DNA of 64,000 nt from Roseobacter sp. GAI101. Lineage in GTDB: Bacteria > Pseudomonadota > Alphaproteobacteria > Rhodobacterales > Rhodobacteraceae. The notes under the pieces were generated by a model. That model did no database searches, was not told the origin of the DNA, and worked only from the letters and a program-made list of their open reading frames with translations. This document shows positions 35,000 to 43,241 of the stretch, piece by piece. The stretch covers positions 84,825 through 148,824 of the forward strand of contig NZ_DS999214.1 in the NCBI RefSeq assembly GCF_000156335.1. Direction: 5' to 3'. The first letter of the stretch is position 1; each line of letters opens with the position of its first letter. The translations under genes were made by a program, and so were the position numbers.

Positions 35000-35830
35000 A
35001 TGTGCCGTCTTTACGCGATGCATGCGAACGAGCCTACGAGAGTGGAATGCGGGCTTGTCAAAGCCCAGAATGCCCTGATGGCGCAAAGTCAGGCCGATCT
35101 GCAAGGCTATGCGCATGGACACGGGTGGGGCGTTGCTGATTATTCCGATGGTCTGCCCATGGTCGAAAAGCAGGTTTGGGCCGCCTATCACGGAGAGCAT
35201 TTTTCAAGGAAAGCCGCACGGGTCTATACCACGACCGCCGTGGCCCATGTGCGCCGTGCGACCGTGGGCGACACCAACCTCGAAAACACACACCCCTTTG
35301 TTCACGGCAAATGGATTTTCGCCCATAACGGCACGGTCCCCAACTTTGACGCGGTGCGCATGAAGATGCTGGATCATATCGATCCGCTGCACCGGTCCGA
35401 GATCGCAGGGACCACCGACAGCGAACATATATTCCGTTACCTGCTGAGCCTGTTTTTGGTTCATCCCGAGCGTGGCCTGATGGCGACCGTCCGCGAAGGA
35501 TTGGAACAGGTTCTAAGGTGGTCCGCCGAAATCGACCCCAAGGCGCGCGTCGGGCTGAACATCATCTTCACCGACGGCGAACAGATGGTCGGGTCGCGCT
35601 ACAACCGCTCCATGCACTATCTTTTCCGCGATCATGCCTATCATTGCCCGATTTGCGACAGATCACATGTGCATCACAGTCCCAAGATTGATTACCAAGC
35701 GATCGAAATCGCATCCGAGCCCGTCACCTTTGTAGACCAGTGGTACGAAGTGCCGAACAAGACCGTGTTCAAGGTCGCCGAGGATTACCGTCTGGACATG
35801 GAGCCGCTGGGGCATCGGTTTTCCAACTGA
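35000..35830 (+). CDS. Class II glutamine amidotransferase (YafJ/EgtC-like)
   Basis: 276 residues from the ATG at 35000, with AAAGGAAA upstream. The start MCRLYAMHANEPTRV places the catalytic Cys at residue 2, the hallmark of N-terminal nucleophile glutaminases. The glutamine pocket includes AVAHVRRATVGD, NTHPFVHGKWIFAHNGTVPNF and TTDSEHIFRYLL. There is no synthetase domain, so it either releases ammonia or acts like EgtC on a gamma-glutamyl compound. A Cys/His cluster (HCPICDRSHVHH) near residues 210-225 is unusual and could bind metal. It is divergent from the ATP-grasp gene under a shared FNR-type box. Confidence 0.87.
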   Translation: MCRLYAMHANEPTRVECGLVKAQNALMAQSQADLQGYAHGHGWGVADYSDGLPMVEKQVWAAYHGEHFSRKAARVYTTTAVAHVRRATVGDTNLENTHPFVHGKWIFAHNGTVPNFDAVRMKMLDHIDPLHRSEIAGTTDSEHIFRYLLSLFLVHPERGLMATVREGLEQVLRWSAEIDPKARVGLNIIFTDGEQMVGSRYNRSMHYLFRDHAYHCPICDRSHVHHSPKIDYQAIEIASEPVTFVDQWYEVPNKTVFKVAEDYRLDMEPLGHRFSN

Positions 35831-35874
35831 CGGCACAAGAAAATGCCCGGCGCAGGGGCAAAACGGCAAGCGAT

Positions 35875-35888
35875 TTGACTTTGCTCAA
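35875..35888. promoter_or_regulatory. FNR/Dnr-type dyad TTGAC-TTTG-CTCAA
   Basis: TTGACTTTGCTCAA has matching TTGA and TCAA outer arms and is centred 68 bases before the hsp20 start at 35950. The same inner C pattern recurs at 47100-47113. Confidence 0.6.
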
Positions 35889-35949
35889 TTTGCGGGACGC
35901 GGGCGTTGCTAAACGGAACTGGACCCAACAAGCCGCAAGGAGAATGCAA

Positions 35950-36435
35950 ATGTCCTATCTAGATTATCTGCCGACAAGCTGGAGCAAGAGCAGGAAGGCC
36001 GACGAAAATCCATTGATCACCCTTCGCAATGAAGTGGACAGTCTGTTTGACGATTTCGGCACCGGCTTTTTCGGCAGCCGCAACGAAGTCAGCGTGCGGT
36101 CGAACGTCAGCGAAACGGACAAGGAATTCAGCGTCACGGCGGAACTGCCGGGCCTGACCGATGCCGATGTCGACGTTTCGGTGACAGGTGACCGGATCAC
36201 CATCAAGGGCGAGAAGAAGTCCGAAAAGGACGAACGGGGCCAGGAGGAAGGCCGCGAATTCCACCGCATCGAACGCACGTCGGGATCGTTCCAGCGGATC
36301 ATGACGATGCCCTTCAAAATCGACGCCGACAAAGTCGAGGCCGTCGTCAAGGACGGGGTTCTGACGGTCACGATCCCCAAGCCCCCCGAGGCCGTCGAGA
36401 ATGTCAAAAAGATTAAGGTGGCACACGCGAAATAG
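35950..36435 (+). CDS. Hsp20 small heat-shock protein (copy 1)
   Basis: 161 residues from the ATG at 35950, with AAGGAG 8 bases upstream. A short N-terminal arm (LDYLPTSWSKSRKADENPL) precedes the alpha-crystallin domain, with VRSNVSETDKEFSVTAELPG, ITIKGEKKSEKDE, and the closing VEAVVKDGVLTVTIPK. The A-x-x-x-n-G-v-L motif is VVKDGVL. It acts as an ATP-independent holdase for unfolding proteins. It has its own FNR-type box and a strong terminator after it. Three more Hsp20 genes lie at 49.9-51.3 kb. Confidence 0.95.
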   Translation: MSYLDYLPTSWSKSRKADENPLITLRNEVDSLFDDFGTGFFGSRNEVSVRSNVSETDKEFSVTAELPGLTDADVDVSVTGDRITIKGEKKSEKDERGQEEGREFHRIERTSGSFQRIMTMPFKIDADKVEAVVKDGVLTVTIPKPPEAVENVKKIKVAHAK

Positions 36436-36441
36436 AATGAT

Positions 36442-36477
36442 GGCGGTTCTGCATCTGCCAGCAGAACCGCCCTTTTT
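36442..36477 (+). terminator. Rho-independent terminator after hsp20
   Basis: GGCGGTTCTGC at 36442-36452 pairs perfectly with GCAGAACCGCC at 36461-36471, with an 8-base loop, and is followed by a T5 run. It is the clearest terminator in the window, and it separates hsp20 from the uspA gene just downstream. Confidence 0.92.
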
Positions 36478-36510
36478 CCCAAGGGTTTCCCAGCGGCGGG
36501 ACGGGGCATC

Positions 36511-37038
36511 ATGATCGGTAAAATTCTTCTTGCCTATGACGGATCGAACAGTGCGACACGGGCGATGGACGTCGCGGCCGAACTGTCCTCAAAGCTCAGG
36601 GCCGATCTTTATATCGTTCATGTCTTGATGCACGGACGGCTCGCCCGGGAATTCAAGCGTCTGGCCGAGGTTGAAAACCTGGTCACGCAGAGCGAAAAAC
36701 CGCAACCGCCGCGTGTCGCCGTCGCAAGCGGACGGTCCTATGATCTGTTGGGGCACAGCACACCCGACGGTCATTCCGCCAGCGTCATCTCGGCCATGGG
36801 TGACAGGCTTGTTTCCTATGCCAAGGACCGCAGTAAGAAATCAGGTGCGATCGTGGTCCAGACATTGGTGCGGGCCGGCGACGATGCGGACAAGATTCTG
36901 GAGGCTGCAGATGATCTGGATGTCGATATGATCGTCGTCGGGTCGCGCGGATTGGGCCGGGTCAAGGGCGCGATCTTGGGTAGCGTTTCACAAAAACTGC
37001 TGCACCACGCCAACCAAACTGTCGTCACCGTCAAATAG
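36511..37038 (+). CDS. Universal stress protein (UspA family, copy 1)
   Basis: 175 residues, one Usp domain. It begins IGKILLAYDGSNSATRAMDVA and ends IVVGSRGLGRVKGAILGSVSQKLLHHANQTVVTVK, which holds the ATP-binding G-x2-G-x9-G(S/T) motif. ATP-binding Usp proteins act in growth arrest and hypoxia survival. It is 34 bases after the hsp20 terminator, so its expression probably needs read-through or its own promoter, and no clear FNR-type box is seen in that gap. A close paralogue is at 46478-47005. Confidence 0.93.
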   Translation: MIGKILLAYDGSNSATRAMDVAAELSSKLRADLYIVHVLMHGRLAREFKRLAEVENLVTQSEKPQPPRVAVASGRSYDLLGHSTPDGHSASVISAMGDRLVSYAKDRSKKSGAIVVQTLVRAGDDADKILEAADDLDVDMIVVGSRGLGRVKGAILGSVSQKLLHHANQTVVTVK

Positions 37039-37097
37039 CCACATCAAGGCCAGGGGCGCTTTGGGCCCCCAAGGTCATTGTGTCGTCCACCCCCCAT

Positions 37098-37349
37098 TCA
37101 ACGAATGCCCCAGAGATGACAAAGCTTGGAAATGCACGTCTTGGGCATGTTGAAATACCGTGCAATCTCCCCATCCGTCAGCCCCAGGTCAACAAATGCC
37201 TCAAGGCTTTTCTTTGGTTTGGGGCCAAGCGTGGCGACGTGCTGGCGCAAGTATTGGGCGCGGCATTCACCTCTTGGCCCCTTTGAGTGGCGTGGAACCA
37301 CCCCCCCCGATTTTATTTTTTGCAGATTGGCACGCCTCTGATGGTCCAT
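37098..37349 (-). CDS. Small helix-turn-helix protein
   Basis: 83 residues from the ATG at 37349, with GGGAGG 5 bases upstream, a very strong ribosome site. The tail LGLTDGEIARYFNMPKTCISKLCHLWGIR is a helix-turn-helix (G-L-T-D-x-E-I-A-x-Y-F-x-M-x-x-x-x-I-x-x-L). The start of the frame further upstream (to 37931) overlaps the host-attachment gene on the other strand and is not part of it. An FNR-type box is centred 74 bases upstream, so it is divergently transcribed from the host-attachment gene. It may be a transcription factor or a component of phage or plasmid origin. Confidence 0.75.
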   Translation of the reverse strand: MDHQRRANLQKIKSGGVVPRHSKGPRGECRAQYLRQHVATLGPKPKKSLEAFVDLGLTDGEIARYFNMPKTCISKLCHLWGIR

Positions 37350-37416
37350 CCCCAGCCTCCCGAGCGCGAAAATTTCTCCAGTACCCTCAGGATCGCAATT
37401 GGGAGTGATTTGATGA

Positions 37417-37430
37417 TTGATCGATATCAA
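37417..37430. promoter_or_regulatory. FNR-type dyad TTGAT-CGAT-ATCAA (perfect)
   Basis: TTGATCGATATCAA is a perfect consensus match flanked by A and T, between the small HTH gene (minus strand, 74 bases to start) and the host-attachment gene (plus strand, 134 bases to start). Confidence 0.85.
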
Positions 37431-37557
37431 TGACTGCGGCGTGCCGGATTCAAACTGGCAAACGTTTGCCGTCCGAAAACGCCGATCCCGTTGATTTGCC
37501 TCAATTGTGCCTGGCCCGTTTGGACTACCCTGAACTGACGCTATCAGGAGCAGAACG

Positions 37558-37995
37558 ATGAAGCCCATCAAGACGATGATCGTGATCGCTAATTCCGGCA
37601 CGGCGCGGTTTCTTATCAATACGGGACGGGGCAAGGGCCTGCTCCCTATCGGGGGCAAGACCCTATATGCAGAGCCGCCGACGATGTACGCGGATCGGGC
37701 CGGTATGGTCCACAGCAGGGTTGGTCCGGGCGTGTCAGCGGTCGAGCAAACAAACCCCAAATCGTTTGCCGAAGCCGAGTTCGCGAACAAAATCAGTGAG
37801 TTTCTGGAATCCGCGTTTGAAAAAGGAGAATTCAAACGACTCGTGGTCGCTGCGGGACCCCATATGCTGGGCCAGATACGCGACGCGCTTTCTGACAAGG
37901 TGTCAAAGGTGGTCTGGGCCGAAGTGGACAAGGATCTGACACATCTGCCGGTTGAGGATTTGCCAGAGCATCTGGATCATGTGCTGCCAGTCTAG
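37558..37995 (+). CDS. Host attachment protein family (AtsE-like)
   Basis: 145 residues with CAGGAG upstream. The sequence MIVIANSGTARFLINTGRG, FLESAFEKGEFKRLVVAAGPHMLG and VVWAEVDKDLTHLPVEDLPEHL fits the family annotated as host attachment protein, first linked to plant attachment in Agrobacterium. The fold resembles the baeRF/eRF1 domain group. The role in a non-plant bacterium is not known. It precedes an APH-like kinase on the same strand and is covered by a perfect FNR-type box. Confidence 0.85.
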   Translation: MKPIKTMIVIANSGTARFLINTGRGKGLLPIGGKTLYAEPPTMYADRAGMVHSRVGPGVSAVEQTNPKSFAEAEFANKISEFLESAFEKGEFKRLVVAAGPHMLGQIRDALSDKVSKVVWAEVDKDLTHLPVEDLPEHLDHVLPV

Positions 37996-38115
37996 GGCTG
38001 GCATTCAGCCGCATCGGTCCCGCTTGTGGTTTCCATCGTGAACCAACGCTCCGATGAACGCAGTTTTTCCGGTCATTCAGCGTCCGCGCATGGATCGAGG
38101 ATAAGGCAGGAAAAG

Positions 38116-39147
38116 ATGTGCGATGGACGCGGTGACCTCCTCCAGATCGCAAATTTGATCGAGCACAAGTATAATCGATCACAAGCCGCCACCGTTCAGG
38201 AAACAAGCAAATCATGGCTTTTCCTGACCCGCGACCACGTTTTCAAACTCAAGAAAAAGGTCCGCGACGATCTGCAGGATTTGACATCGCTGCGGGCGCG
38301 TCTTGACAATAGCCTGACGGAAAACGACCTGAACCGCCGCCTTGCACCGCGGGTCTATCTTGGGATCATTCCTGTCGTCGAACGCAGCGACGGGCGTCTT
38401 AACATCGGGGGCGCGGGCGAGATAATCGACTGGCTGGTGAAGATGCATCGTTTGCCAGCCGACCGGATGCTTGATGTCATCCTGGAAACCCACCCAACAA
38501 ACCCACAAAAATCCCGGACACATATCGAGGCCCTCAGCCGGACACTCGTTGAATTTTACCGATCAGCTCCGGTCTCTTTGCTGAACGCCGGGGAACTGGC
38601 GACAAACATGCGCGAACAGCAGCAGTTAAACCGTGAGTGCCTGCTGAATGCCATGTTCGCCCAGCATCATGCCAGATTTCAGGCCACCTTCGATGCTCTG
38701 GACCGTGCTGCGACAAAACATTTCCCGTCGTTTGAATCCCGCGTGAAAGCAGGTTGGATACGGGAATGCCACGGCGATCTGCGCCCCGAACATATCTGTC
38801 TGGTTGATCCGCCGGTTGTTTTCGACTGTCTGGAATTCAACAGAAACCTGCGTCTGGTCGATCCCTTCAGCGAGGTCATGTTCCTTGGGCTGGAAGCCGC
38901 GATACTGGGGGCCACCTGGATCAAGCCGTTTCTGATTGACCGCTTGTTAAAAGGTCTTGGCACAGGCCCCGACCCGGACCTGTTGCAGCTTTACGAAGCT
39001 TTGCATGCGCTGTTGCGGACCCGGCTTTGTCTGGCGCACCTATTGGTACCGACCCCCCGAAAACCCGAAAAATGGGTGCCCTTGGGCTTGCGCTATTTCG
39101 AGGTGGCAGAACGCCTGCTGTGCGGCCCTACCGGCCTTGGCAGCTAG
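38116..39147 (+). CDS. Aminoglycoside phosphotransferase-like kinase (lacks the AAA half)
   Basis: 343 residues from the ATG at 38116 with GCAGGA upstream. It has the small lobe (SWLFLTRDHVFKLKKKV), the catalytic loop ECHGDLRPEHICLVDPPVVFDCLEFN with HGDL and the metal-binding Asp, and a helical tail. It matches the N-terminal half of the larger protein at 53455-55083 (RCHGDLHLHNLVM, VPFDALEF) but lacks that protein's P-loop half. The catalysed reaction is unknown; such kinases phosphorylate small molecules. It ends 4 bases inside the convergent PRPP synthase-like gene. Confidence 0.8.
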   Translation: MCDGRGDLLQIANLIEHKYNRSQAATVQETSKSWLFLTRDHVFKLKKKVRDDLQDLTSLRARLDNSLTENDLNRRLAPRVYLGIIPVVERSDGRLNIGGAGEIIDWLVKMHRLPADRMLDVILETHPTNPQKSRTHIEALSRTLVEFYRSAPVSLLNAGELATNMREQQQLNRECLLNAMFAQHHARFQATFDALDRAATKHFPSFESRVKAGWIRECHGDLRPEHICLVDPPVVFDCLEFNRNLRLVDPFSEVMFLGLEAAILGATWIKPFLIDRLLKGLGTGPDPDLLQLYEALHALLRTRLCLAHLLVPTPRKPEKWVPLGLRYFEVAERLLCGPTGLGS

Positions 39148-40112
39148 AACGACAGCGCGCGCAAGGCATCCGCAAATTGATCTGCCGTCCCCACGACCTC
39201 AAGCCGTTGGGTGTCGCGGCCGTCGGGCAGACGGAAGGGGGGAATGCTGTCGCTGACAAAGACCTTTTCAAACGAACTACCCGTGAACAGGGCCTTGGCC
39301 CCCGGTGTGAAAAGCCCATGCGCGGCAAGTGCAAATGCGTTGACGGCCCCGTTTGCCTTGCAGGCCATCGCAGCAGCAGTCATCGTGCCCCCAGATGCGA
39401 TCATGTCGTCCACGATCAGAACCGACGCGCCGTCGAATGTGCCGACGATGTCACCGCTGGTCATGACCCCGCTGCTGCGCCGCTTGTCCATGAAGCCGAA
39501 ACCGACAGGCTGCCCCAACCGGGCCTGCAATGCTTCCCTGAACAATTGCGCGCGTTTCACGCCGCCCGGATCAGGCGACATCACTACAAGGGGTACATCA
39601 TCGACGCGTCTTGCGATCACATCCTGAAAAATATCGCCGAGTTCCAGATGATATGTGCGCAGGCGAAAGGCGTTTTGAAGTGCCACCAGATTATGCGTTT
39701 CGAGGGTAATCAAATCGTCGCACGAGACCGCCTCGAATAATTGTGCGACATAGCGCGTCATGACAGGGTCCTGCGCCTTGGTCCTGCGATCCTTGCGCGC
39801 GTAACACAGATACGGCACCAGGGCGGTCACCCGCGCCGCGCCATGGTCGCGCATCGTCGCGATCAGGAACAACAGACGGGACAGCTTGTCATGAACCGAA
39901 AGGTCGGGGCCGTCATAGAGGCTTTGAATGATGCAGACATGGTCGCCCTGAACACGGCAAAGCGGGCGTATCTTGAATTCTCCATCCTCGAAATCCCGAT
40001 GCTCCAGATCCGACAGGTCCTGCCCCATGGCCGCGGCAATCCGGTCCCCGTGATCCCTGGTTTCGTTCAAGGCAAACAGAAGCACGATCTGTCCCTCCTG
40101 TCGGCCTTGCAA
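39144..40112 (-). CDS. Ribose-phosphate pyrophosphokinase-like protein
   Basis: 322 residues. It shows the PRPP synthetase N-terminal domain (LEHRDFEDGEFKIRPL, IQSLYDGPDLSVHDKLSRLLF, VPYLCYARKDRRTK) and the C-terminal phosphoribosyltransferase fold with ASVLIVDDMIASGGTM, the PRPP loop. It makes PRPP from ribose 5-phosphate and ATP, although the housekeeping copy is probably elsewhere. It follows the DUF5765-like gene by 48 bases on the same strand and would be under its FNR-type box. A co-regulated phosphoribosyltransferase fusion lies at 47149. Confidence 0.87.
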   Translation of the reverse strand: MQGRQEGQIVLLFALNETRDHGDRIAAAMGQDLSDLEHRDFEDGEFKIRPLCRVQGDHVCIIQSLYDGPDLSVHDKLSRLLFLIATMRDHGAARVTALVPYLCYARKDRRTKAQDPVMTRYVAQLFEAVSCDDLITLETHNLVALQNAFRLRTYHLELGDIFQDVIARRVDDVPLVVMSPDPGGVKRAQLFREALQARLGQPVGFGFMDKRRSSGVMTSGDIVGTFDGASVLIVDDMIASGGTMTAAAMACKANGAVNAFALAAHGLFTPGAKALFTGSSFEKVFVSDSIPPFRLPDGRDTQRLEVVGTADQFADALRALSF

Positions 40113-40160
40113 TAAGCGCGGCGGCCAGCTGCAAGGGCGTGAGTCTTTTGTAGTATCACA

Positions 40161-40889
40161 TCACCCTTCGACATTCCTGCCCCACCACTGCGTCGCCGTC
40201 ACGCTGCGTCTGGCGCGCAGGCTCAGGCCGATAAGCAGGATGAAAATCGAAAACAGACACCAGATTGCGGGCATTTCGTTTGGGTTATCTGTCATCGCAG
40301 AAGCAAGGACCGGTCCTGCCAGCGCATGCATCAGGACAAAGCGCCATGCCCCATATAAAAGCGGCATCACGAACACCGCAATCATATAGGTTGGGAAGCC
40401 CATGTATATGCCTGCCGCCTTCTCCAGCGGGACCAGCAAACCGTTGTAAGGGATGTCCCAGGCAATGTGCCAGTTTCCCGAAACCGTGCACAGATTGCTT
40501 GCGCACAGCGCGCTACCCGGCAGACATGGCCCTGCAAATTCCCACGGCACCAGTTGGGCAATCATCACGGCCGCAGACATGGCACAGACCGCATAAACCC
40601 ATCCTTTTGCCCGCCGTTTCACGGCTTGCGGCACCAGTTCCATGGCGAATGCGTTGATCAGGAACGGTTGAAAGACGATGTGCAGGTAGGACGCCATTGT
40701 GACGGCCCGATTTTCGGTTGTGCCGCACTGATCGATAAAAGCATAGCCCGCGACCTGTAGCATCTCCATCACCGAAAAGTATCCCAATGTCAGCCAGATC
40801 GCGGCGGGGTCCTGCCGCCTGTATGAGATCACCGCCGCGGCGACACCGATACCTGTCATCGCGACCGACGCTTGCGAACTCCAACACAT
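40161..40889 (-). CDS. Membrane protein, DUF5765-like
   Basis: 242 residues from the ATG at 40889, with AAGGAG 8 bases upstream. It starts MCWSSQASVAMTGIGVAAAVISYRR and has about seven hydrophobic helices with few charges, ending in a basic tail. It resembles a Rhodobacteraceae membrane family annotated as DUF5765, with the conserved MCWS start and several Cys (GPCLPGSALCASNLC). The function is unknown. It is read with the PRPP synthase-like gene and has an FNR-type box upstream. Confidence 0.8.
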   Translation of the reverse strand: MCWSSQASVAMTGIGVAAAVISYRRQDPAAIWLTLGYFSVMEMLQVAGYAFIDQCGTTENRAVTMASYLHIVFQPFLINAFAMELVPQAVKRRAKGWVYAVCAMSAAVMIAQLVPWEFAGPCLPGSALCASNLCTVSGNWHIAWDIPYNGLLVPLEKAAGIYMGFPTYMIAVFVMPLLYGAWRFVLMHALAGPVLASAMTDNPNEMPAIWCLFSIFILLIGLSLRARRSVTATQWWGRNVEG

Positions 40890-40938
40890 GCAGGACACTC
40901 CTTTGCATGTACCCTAGCAAGGGCGGGCACCGGCGGTA

Positions 40939-40952
40939 TTGATCCACGTCAA
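40939..40952. promoter_or_regulatory. FNR/Dnr-type dyad TTGAT-CCAC-GTCAA
   Basis: TTGATCCACGTCAA has one TTGAT arm and one GTCAA arm. It is centred 57 bases before the DUF5765-like gene (minus) and 105 bases before the small PolX-like gene (plus). Confidence 0.72.
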
Positions 40953-41049
40953 GAACAGAGCGCCACGCGTTTGCGCCATGTCAATCGGGGCGAATTGCCG
41001 TCGTCTATCCTGCCCTGAATGGCGTTGGCCACAGGTGGAGAAAGAAGGC

Positions 41050-41406
41050 ATGAAAAGATCGATCGCGAAGGATGAAAATGACAAGATAGCAAAGATTCTG
41101 GACGAGGTGGCCGATCTTCTGGAACGTCAGAATGCGAGCAATTTTCACATCACCGCCTACCGCGAGGCCGCCGCCTATGTCGCCCGCTCTGCCCCCCCTC
41201 TCAGGGACATTCATCGCAGTTCCGGTTTGCAGGGCCTGCAAGACCTGCCGACTTTCAGTTTCTCGATTGCGCAAGCGGTCGCGAAAATTCTGGAAACCCG
41301 GATCACGGTCGATACGGGCAAGAATCCTTGGACCTTTGAGGCTAGAAAGCCCTTTTTGGATCGGGCGAAAAACCGCCCCCAACTTCGCCCGTCGCACAGG
41401 CGCTAG
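41050..41406 (+). CDS. Short PolX N-terminal-like (helix-hairpin-helix) protein, truncated paralogue
   Basis: 118 residues from the ATG at 41050 (AGAAGG upstream). It reads DKIAKILDEVADLLERQNASNFHITAYREAAAYV, the opening of the DNA polymerase beta/PolX-type HhH domain, and LQDLPTFSFSIAQAVAKIL. It is the counterpart of residues 14-90 of the longer protein at 55191-56084 (DDVARLLEQQDASPFRVRAYRNAASYL). The glycine-containing hairpin PTIG is PTFS here, and the tail after residue 90 has no match, so it looks truncated or diverged. DNA binding is possible but unproven. Confidence 0.65.
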   Translation: MKRSIAKDENDKIAKILDEVADLLERQNASNFHITAYREAAAYVARSAPPLRDIHRSSGLQGLQDLPTFSFSIAQAVAKILETRITVDTGKNPWTFEARKPFLDRAKNRPQLRPSHRR

Positions 41407-41462
41407 GTCGCTCTGCCAGCGGTCAATGCTTTGGTGCGGGGCCCGTACGCTGATCGATCCAA

Positions 41463-43058
41463 TCAAGCCTCGTCCTGAAGCGCCCGTCTGATGCGCCGCA
41501 AGAGCTTGCCTCGCGCCTTGTCATCCGCAGCCTCTTCGAATTTGTCGCGCAACTCGAACACTAGTTCGGTCAGATCGTTGTGCCAGTCAGGCCCGACCAA
41601 TGCAGCGGGCGGCAGGCGCTTTTGTACCGCAGGCTCGAGGATCGGCGCAGCCTTGACGCCAAGGGTAATGACATCGTCAAGGTCGGGGATCAGGATGTCC
41701 TGATCATTGAACCCTTTTCCGATCAGCGCGGATTTCAGCGCCCGCAATTGTGGTTCTTCGCCATGGGTCAGCACAAGCGCCTGCTTGATCGGGCGGCGTT
41801 CCATGATCCAGTCGGTCAGCTCGGACCCGTCTGCATGTCCCGAATAGGTGTCGATCGTGCGAATGCGCGCTTTGACGCGAATTTCCTGCCCGTGAATCTT
41901 CACGGATTTCGCGCCTTCGAGCAAGATGCGTCCAAGGGTGCCGATGGCCTGGTATCCGACGAAAAGCACCGTTGCTTTGTCTTGCCAGAGCCACTTTTTA
42001 AGGTGATGCCGGATGCGCCCGGCCTCGCACATGCCGCTTGCCGCGAGGATGATCGCACCGCCGCTGATTTTCGCGATCTGTTTGCTTTGCTCGACCGTTT
42101 CGGTCGGGTGAATGGCCGGATTGTTGATGAAACGCGGCACCGGCCCGAGGTCTTCAAGGTCACCCGCGTGCCTCTGAAAGACCTTGGTCACGCGAATGGC
42201 CAGCGGAGAATCCAGAAAGACAGGCACCTTGGGGATTTCGCCCGCCTCCTGTAGCGCCAGCAGATCGGTGATCAGTTCCTGGGTGCGTTCGACCGCGAAA
42301 ACCGGGATCAGCAGCATGCCGTCATGCTTCAACGCGCCCAGAACCTCCTGCCGCAAGGCGTCCTGCCGTGCGGCAGGCGTGATGTCGGCACGTTCGCGGC
42401 CCCCATAGGTTGCCTCTGATATCACGTAGTCAAAATCCGACGGGGCTTCGGGGTCGGGATGAAAAAGCTTGTTATCGGGCCCGATGTCACCCGAAAAAAG
42501 AAGGCGGACAGGGCCGCTGTTTTCCTGATCTATCTCGACTTCGATCGAGGCAGAGCCAAGGATATGCCCCGCGTTCCAGTACCGCGCACGCACGCCTTTA
42601 CCGACGGATGTCCAAATCTGATACGCGATGGTCTTGAACAGCCCAAGGCAATCTTCTGCATCTTGTCGGGTGTAGATAGGTTGAACTTCCGGCTTGCCAT
42701 GCCGCAGGTTGCGGAGATTGAGTTGCTCGACCTCCATCTCCTGAATGTACCCGCTGTCTGGCAGCATGAACGTCAAAAGATCCCTTGTGCCTTCGGTCGT
42801 ATAGATCGGCCCCTTGAATCCGGAGATGGCCAGTTTCGGCAGCAGCCCGGAATGATCGATATGGGCATGGGTCTGAAGCACAAAATCAATTTTGGCAGGG
42901 TCGAACGGAAAGGGCCGGTAATTAAGTTCTTTCAGGGTCTTGGGCCCCTGGAACAAGCCGCAATCCACCAGAAAATTGCATTGATCCGTCTGGAACCAAT
43001 AGCACGACCCCGTCACCGTCCGCGCCGCGCCGCAAAATCTGAGTGTCGTATGTGGCAT
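41463..43058 (-). CDS. Beta-CASP metallo-beta-lactamase RNA-processing hydrolase
   Basis: 531 residues. The metallo-beta-lactamase core has THAHIDHSGLLPKL (H-x-H-x-D-H), YWNAGHILGSASIEV and LFSGDIGP. The beta-CASP insert carries VISEATYGGRERAD and PVFAVERTQELI, and the RMMBL end has DTYSGHADGSELTDWI. This is the Ysh1/CPSF-73-like exonuclease or endonuclease family, which cuts RNA at a two-metal site. It is divergent from the nitroreductase with a perfect FNR-type box between, so it may adjust RNA stability in low oxygen. Confidence 0.92.
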   Translation of the reverse strand: MPHTTLRFCGAARTVTGSCYWFQTDQCNFLVDCGLFQGPKTLKELNYRPFPFDPAKIDFVLQTHAHIDHSGLLPKLAISGFKGPIYTTEGTRDLLTFMLPDSGYIQEMEVEQLNLRNLRHGKPEVQPIYTRQDAEDCLGLFKTIAYQIWTSVGKGVRARYWNAGHILGSASIEVEIDQENSGPVRLLFSGDIGPDNKLFHPDPEAPSDFDYVISEATYGGRERADITPAARQDALRQEVLGALKHDGMLLIPVFAVERTQELITDLLALQEAGEIPKVPVFLDSPLAIRVTKVFQRHAGDLEDLGPVPRFINNPAIHPTETVEQSKQIAKISGGAIILAASGMCEAGRIRHHLKKWLWQDKATVLFVGYQAIGTLGRILLEGAKSVKIHGQEIRVKARIRTIDTYSGHADGSELTDWIMERRPIKQALVLTHGEEPQLRALKSALIGKGFNDQDILIPDLDDVITLGVKAAPILEPAVQKRLPPAALVGPDWHNDLTELVFELRDKFEEAADDKARGKLLRRIRRALQDEA

Positions 43059-43163
43059 CCTGGTCTCTCCCCGAGGGCCTGCTGATCCTGTCGTTATGTG
43101 CCCGTCGGAAAGAGATCAGATTGCTCCGTTAAGAATGTGTAGCCCGCCCAAGCCCTTTGCCGA

Positions 43164-43177
43164 TTGATCCGCATCAA
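43164..43177. promoter_or_regulatory. FNR-type dyad TTGAT-CCGC-ATCAA (perfect)
   Basis: TTGATCCGCATCAA lies between the MBL hydrolase (minus, 112 bases to start) and the nitroreductase (plus, 72 bases to start). It is a perfect consensus match. Confidence 0.85.
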
Positions 43178-43241
43178 TACCTTCCACAGCCTAAGGCATA
43201 GGCTGGGGCCCATTGCCGTCAGCATCTTATGGTGAAATCCG

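Noticed and set aside
37350..37931. N-terminal extension of the small HTH gene on the minus strand
   Set aside because: It overlaps the well-supported host-attachment gene on the plus strand, and the strong ribosome site is at 37349.
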